This document shows positions 60,487-64,000 of a stretch of DNA of 64,000 nt, one piece after another. The DNA comes from Candidatus Mnemosynella biddleae. GTDB taxonomy: Archaea > Halobacteriota > Archaeoglobi > Mnemosynellales > Mnemosynellaceae. Each line of letters starts with the position of its first letter. The first letter of the stretch is position 1. Made by a program: the position numbers and the translations under genes. The notes beneath the pieces were generated by a model. The model did no database searches. It was not told the DNA's origin and worked only from the letters and a program-made list of their open reading frames with translations. The stretch is taken from positions 92,174 through 156,173 of the forward strand of contig MTMI02000001.1 of the NCBI GenBank assembly GCA_002011165.2, in the 5' to 3' direction.

Positions 60487-61038
60487 GTGAATGAAATGTT
60501 AAAGGATAGAGTTTTAAAAGCTTTGAACAAACAAATAAATGCTGAGCTTTATTCAGCATATCTTTATCTCTCGATGTCTGCTCATTTTGAGGCAGAAGGC
60601 CTAAAGGGCTTTGGAAATTGGATGAGAGTACAAGCTCAAGAAGAACTGATGCATGCGATGAAAATCTTTGATTACGTGAATGACAGAGGTGGAAAGGTTA
60701 AGCTCGAAAAAGTTGAAGCCCCTCCCTCAGAATGGAAGTCCCCCCTCCACGTCTTCGAAACAACATGCGAACATGAAGCTAAAGTCACAGAAATGATAAA
60801 CGATCTGGTTAATCTGGCGATTGAGGAGAAGGATCATGCAACCTACAACATGCTTCAATGGTTTGTGAGCGAGCAGGTTGAAGAAGAGGCAAGTGCTGAG
60901 GAGATCAGAAAGCAACTCGAGATTATAGGAGAGGATAAAAAGGCCCTTCTAATGATAGATAGGGAATTGGCTCAGAGGCAATTTTCTGTAACAACTCAGG
61001 AGGAGTTTGAATGCTCGCAAAAATCCCGGTTGAAATAA
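60487..61038 (+). CDS. ftn: Ferritin
   Basis: MLKDRVLKALNKQINAELYSAYLYLSMSAHFEAEGLKGFGNWMRVQAQEELMHAMKIFDYVNDRGG. Confidence 0.96.
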   Translation: MNEMLKDRVLKALNKQINAELYSAYLYLSMSAHFEAEGLKGFGNWMRVQAQEELMHAMKIFDYVNDRGGKVKLEKVEAPPSEWKSPLHVFETTCEHEAKVTEMINDLVNLAIEEKDHATYNMLQWFVSEQVEEEASAEEIRKQLEIIGEDKKALLMIDRELAQRQFSVTTQEEFECSQKSRLK

Positions 61039-61292
61039 AAGATTTAACAAAAGAGGACGTCAACAAGGAGGCTTTGAGATTGGCTGTGATTGCGGAACTG
61101 GATGCAATAAATCTTTATGAACAGCTCGCTTCGATGGTTGATAATGAAGGAATAAAGAAAATCCTTCTGGAAGTGGCTAAAGAGGAGAAAACACACGTTG
61201 GAGAGTTCTTGGCACTTCTTCTGAAGTTTGATGAAGAGCAAGTTAAAGAGCTCAAGAAGGGAGAGGGAGAAGTCAAAGAAGTCTTAGAGTGA
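61011..61292 (+). CDS. Encapsulated-ferritin (EncFtn)-like small ferritin-like protein
   Basis: EALRLAVIAELDAINLYEQLASMVDNEGIKKILLEVAKEEKTHVGEFLALLLKFDEEQVKELKKGEGEVKEVLE with the E...ExxH pattern. It overlaps the ferritin 3' end. Confidence 0.8.
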   Translation: MLAKIPVEIKDLTKEDVNKEALRLAVIAELDAINLYEQLASMVDNEGIKKILLEVAKEEKTHVGEFLALLLKFDEEQVKELKKGEGEVKEVLE

Positions 61293-61296
61293 AACT

Positions 61297-61416
61297 ATGA
61301 CGAGGGAAGGGCAACTTTACAAGTGCATGGTTTGCGGAAATGTTGTAAGAGTGATTCAGGCAGGAAGAGGACAGCTTTTCTGCTGTGGAAAACCTATGAG
61401 ACTGTTAGAGGAATAA
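61297..61416 (+). CDS. Desulforedoxin-like protein (39 aa), not in ORF track
   Basis: My translation: MTREGQLYKCMVCGNVVRVIQAGRGQLFCCGKPMRLLEE* with the CxxC...CC rubredoxin-like Fe(Cys)4 pattern. Confidence 0.88.
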   Translation: MTREGQLYKCMVCGNVVRVIQAGRGQLFCCGKPMRLLEE

Positions 61417-61522
61417 AAGTTTACCCTACCTCACTCAATTTATTTAACCTCAAATTTTTCGATAAGCCTTAAAAGAACTCTTTTAGCAATCTTTTTATTC
61501 TTAAAATAAGAAATCATCTTCG

Positions 61523-62392
61523 ATGAGTTACAAAAAAGCGAGAAAAATCCTCATTTTAATTCTCTTTCTCAATCTCTTAGTTGCAGTTGCGAAAGCAATC
61601 TTTGGGATTCTCTCTGGTTCACTCAGCATGATCTCGGATGCGTTTCACTCCTCTTTCGACTCCCTTTCGAATATTATAGGGATCATTGCAACCACGATAG
61701 CGATGAGAGAGGCAGACTACAATCATCCCTACGGGCATGGGAAGTTTGAGAGCTTGGGAACACTATTTATAGGATCCTTACTTCTTATTACATCGTTCTG
61801 GATTGTTAAAGAAGCTTACATAAGACTTAAAACGAATTTCTCACCGGAAATCTCCACTATAACGGTCTCTGTGATGATTTTGACCATCATCGTAAATATC
61901 TTCGTTTACTCTTATGAAAGGAAGAAAGGTGAAGAACTCGGAAGTCACATTTTGATAGCGGACTCTTCACATACTAAAAGCGATATATACGTCTCTTTAT
62001 CAGTTCTCGGATCCTTCCTACTCATAAAACTTGGACTCAATTTGGTGGATCCGCTTTTAGCTTTGGCAATCGCTATTTTAATTGCAAAAATGGGGGTTGG
62101 AATAGCGAAGGAATCTGCAATGGTACTCACGGATGCGAAGTTAATTGAGTGTGAAGAGGAAATTAAAAGAGCAATTCTTGAAGTTGAAGGCGTTGAGGGT
62201 TATCATAAGTTTAGATGTAGAGGAAAACCAGGAGAAATGTATGCAGACGTCCACATAACAGTTCATCCATCTTTAACAGTCGAAGAAGCTCATGAAATTG
62301 CGGAAAGAGTCGAAAAAAAGATCACAAAAGAATTCGACTTCATAAAAGAGATCACCATTCACTTGGAACCAGAGAATAAAATAAAAAGATAG
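61523..62392 (+). CDS. Cation diffusion facilitator family transporter
   Basis: LSGSLSMISDAFHSSFDSLSNIIGIIA, NHPYGHGKFESLG, ADSSHTKSDIYVSLSVLG. Confidence 0.95.
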   Translation: MSYKKARKILILILFLNLLVAVAKAIFGILSGSLSMISDAFHSSFDSLSNIIGIIATTIAMREADYNHPYGHGKFESLGTLFIGSLLLITSFWIVKEAYIRLKTNFSPEISTITVSVMILTIIVNIFVYSYERKKGEELGSHILIADSSHTKSDIYVSLSVLGSFLLIKLGLNLVDPLLALAIAILIAKMGVGIAKESAMVLTDAKLIECEEEIKRAILEVEGVEGYHKFRCRGKPGEMYADVHITVHPSLTVEEAHEIAERVEKKITKEFDFIKEITIHLEPENKIKR

Positions 62393-62403
62393 AAAAAGAG
62401 GAG

Positions 62404-62676
62404 TTACTTCGCCAAGTAGATCTCAATTGAAGAGACGTTTATTACGTCTCCTCTCTCTCCCGAAATCTCCTCAGTATCAATCTTTATATCTTTAACTTCA
62501 ACATCAGTCAGAAACTTCTTTCTTACTACTTCCGCAGTATCCACAGCTCTACTGATTGCACGACCTCTTGCTTTAATCACAACCTCACTTGCTCCGTTGT
62601 TAAACTGCGTAACCGCTGCAAGCACATAGTTCATTATTGGTTTGTTACCCACGTAAATCACGTTCTCTTCTGCCAC
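62404..62676 (-). CDS. albA: DNA/RNA-binding protein Alba, copy 1 (GTG start)
   Basis: [50 protein letters not shown]. Confidence 0.96.
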   Translation of the reverse strand: MAEENVIYVGNKPIMNYVLAAVTQFNNGASEVVIKARGRAISRAVDTAEVVRKKFLTDVEVKDIKIDTEEISGERGDVINVSSIEIYLAK

Positions 62677-62812
62677 AAACGCAACCTCCTCGAAAGTATG
62701 TGCAGACTTTTACATTCTCACGGTTCTTAAACTTTTCCTCCTCTAACAGACTAAGAAAAAATTAAGAGAAAATTAAAATTGAAAAAGTTAAAAATTGGGA
62801 GAAAAGCCCTAT

Positions 62813-63085
62813 TCAGGGCTTACTCAGATAGATTTCTATCGCCGAGATATTCATCTCATCCTGTTCCGTCTTAACAGTTTCAGTATCAATCTTTATATCT
62901 TTAACTTCAACATCAGTCAGAAACTTCTTTCTTACTACTTCCGCAGTATCCACAGCTCTACTGATTGCACGACCTCTTGCTTTAATCACAACCTCACTTG
63001 CTCCGTTGTTAAACTGCGTAACCGCTGCAAGCACATAGTTCATTATTGGTTTGTTACCCACGTAAATCACGTTCTCTTCTGCCAT
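62813..63085 (-). CDS. albA: DNA/RNA-binding protein Alba, copy 2 (ATG start)
   Basis: First about 70 residues identical to copy 1; divergent C-terminus [22 protein letters not shown]. Confidence 0.96.
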   Translation of the reverse strand: MAEENVIYVGNKPIMNYVLAAVTQFNNGASEVVIKARGRAISRAVDTAEVVRKKFLTDVEVKDIKIDTETVKTEQDEMNISAIEIYLSKP

Positions 63086-63213
63086 GGGACATCACTCCCT
63101 CCAAATCGCCTTTCTTCGATGTTAGTTACCATTATTAAGCTTCTATGGTATATAAAAATATTTAGGCAAAATTTTTTAAACATCCAACTTAAAGAAATAT
63201 AGCTCCTGAAAAA

Positions 63214-63287
63214 GCCTCGGTAGCTCAGCCCGGAAGAGCGGGTGACTTGTAATCACCAGGTCGGGGGTTCAAATCCCCCCCGGGGCT
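63214..63287 (+). tRNA. tRNA-Thr (anticodon UGU)
   Basis: Acceptor GCCTCGG/CCGGGGC, anticodon loop CTTGTAA, T-arm GGGGGTTCAAATCCCCC. Confidence 0.94.
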
Positions 63288-63383
63288 TACATTTTTGAAT
63301 TTACATTTCTGAAGTTCGAACCATTGTGTAATATCAGGGAACATCTTGGATTATATATTGAAAATCTGGAAACCTCTTCTTTT

Positions 63384-63999
63384 CTATCCTATCTTCTCAA
63401 ACTCTACTCTCGGAAATCCTTCCGAAACATCAACAATCATCGCATAATATTGAGTCTTCGGCTTCTCACCCTTTATCACGGGAACATTGCAAACATTCTC
63501 CATCTTTATGTAAATGTCACTCAAATTCACAAGCTCTTCCATAAACGGAAATCCAGGCTTGACAAGTCTGATGAGGAGACCTCTCGTCTCTCTGACGAAG
63601 ACACCCCCCTCTTCAAGAGCTTTGAGAACTTCATTTCCATACCTCGAGTGAAGCGAATCAACTCCGGTAACATGAAGATCCTCATATGTTCCCCTCCTCT
63701 CTCTCATAAGCAGTTCATAAGTATCCTCAGCCTCCTCTATAGCCTCCTCTCCCCTGAGCCTTTCTTTGCCCCATCCTCTCTCAATAAAAATAAGATTCTT
63801 GAGCTCATCTCCTGTGACGAAAGGTCTAATCTCATTTAGAATTCTATCCGTATCAGTTCCCAGAGCTGGAATCATGTAAATTTTCTTTCCTCTACGCAGA
63901 AAATTCATATAAAAGCTCTGAATAACCCGATAATACATCGCCCTCGTCACACCCTCTCCAACTTCAAAAAGAATCGATGAACCCTTAGGAAATCCCCTC
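63384..63999 (-). CDS. KaiC/RecA-superfamily ATPase-like protein, 5' partial at window edge, with degenerate P-loop
   Basis: The frame continues to the window edge: RGFPKGSSILFEVGEGVTRAMYYRVIQSFYMNFLRRGKKIYMIPALG; C-terminal YYAMIVDVSEGFPRVEFEKIG. Confidence 0.6.
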   Translation of the reverse strand, partial: RGFPKGSSILFEVGEGVTRAMYYRVIQSFYMNFLRRGKKIYMIPALGTDTDRILNEIRPFVTGDELKNLIFIERGWGKERLRGEEAIEEAEDTYELLMRERRGTYEDLHVTGVDSLHSRYGNEVLKALEEGGVFVRETRGLLIRLVKPGFPFMEELVNLSDIYIKMENVCNVPVIKGEKPKTQYYAMIVDVSEGFPRVEFEKIG

Positions 64000-64000
64000 T

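Noticed and set aside
62795-63202. 135-aa plus-strand ORF
   Set aside because: Antisense over Alba copy 2; the Alba frame is unambiguous.

Overview
The window is archaeal chromosomal DNA. Euryarchaeal and probably Archaeoglobales-like is an inference from gene content: an A-type ATP synthase operon, family D DNA polymerase DP1/DP2, Orc1/Cdc6, Hef, Alba and Sec61beta. Most of it is densely packed housekeeping genes. It holds the SRP (7S) RNA directly followed by tRNA-Ser(GCU), a tRNA-Pro(UGG) and a tRNA-Thr(UGU). It also holds the complete ahaH-I-K-E-C-F-A-B-D operon and a replication locus with a candidate oriC, orc1/cdc6, DP1 and DP2. Two plastic or accessory stretches stand out. The first (about 11.2-16.5 kb) has a Cas4-like gene with an apparently degenerate active site, a 24-repeat CRISPR array with no cas operon in the window, two decayed gene remnants, and an isolated CRISPR-like repeat about 1.7 kb beyond the array. 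The second (about 41.5-44.1 kb) is AT-rich, with a decayed secreted beta-propeller gene and a two-gene module of a 57-aa basic protein plus a PD-(D/E)XK-like protein with a duplicated N-terminal motif. The strongest non-obvious observations are: (i) two CRISPR spacers encode the same peptide, SW[S/G]DVMELR, with synonymous differences; (ii) two neighbouring Alba genes share a 205-bp perfectly identical tract ending within the start codon; (iii) a perfect 21-bp inverted ORB-like pair lies upstream of orc1/cdc6; (iv) an orphan pseudo-repeat lies beyond the CRISPR array; (v) a standalone encapsulated-ferritin-like gene sits between ferritin and an unlisted 39-aa desulforedoxin-like ORF; (vi) the nuclease-like two-gene module described above. 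All calls were read by eye from the sequence and the ORF track; no database search was run.
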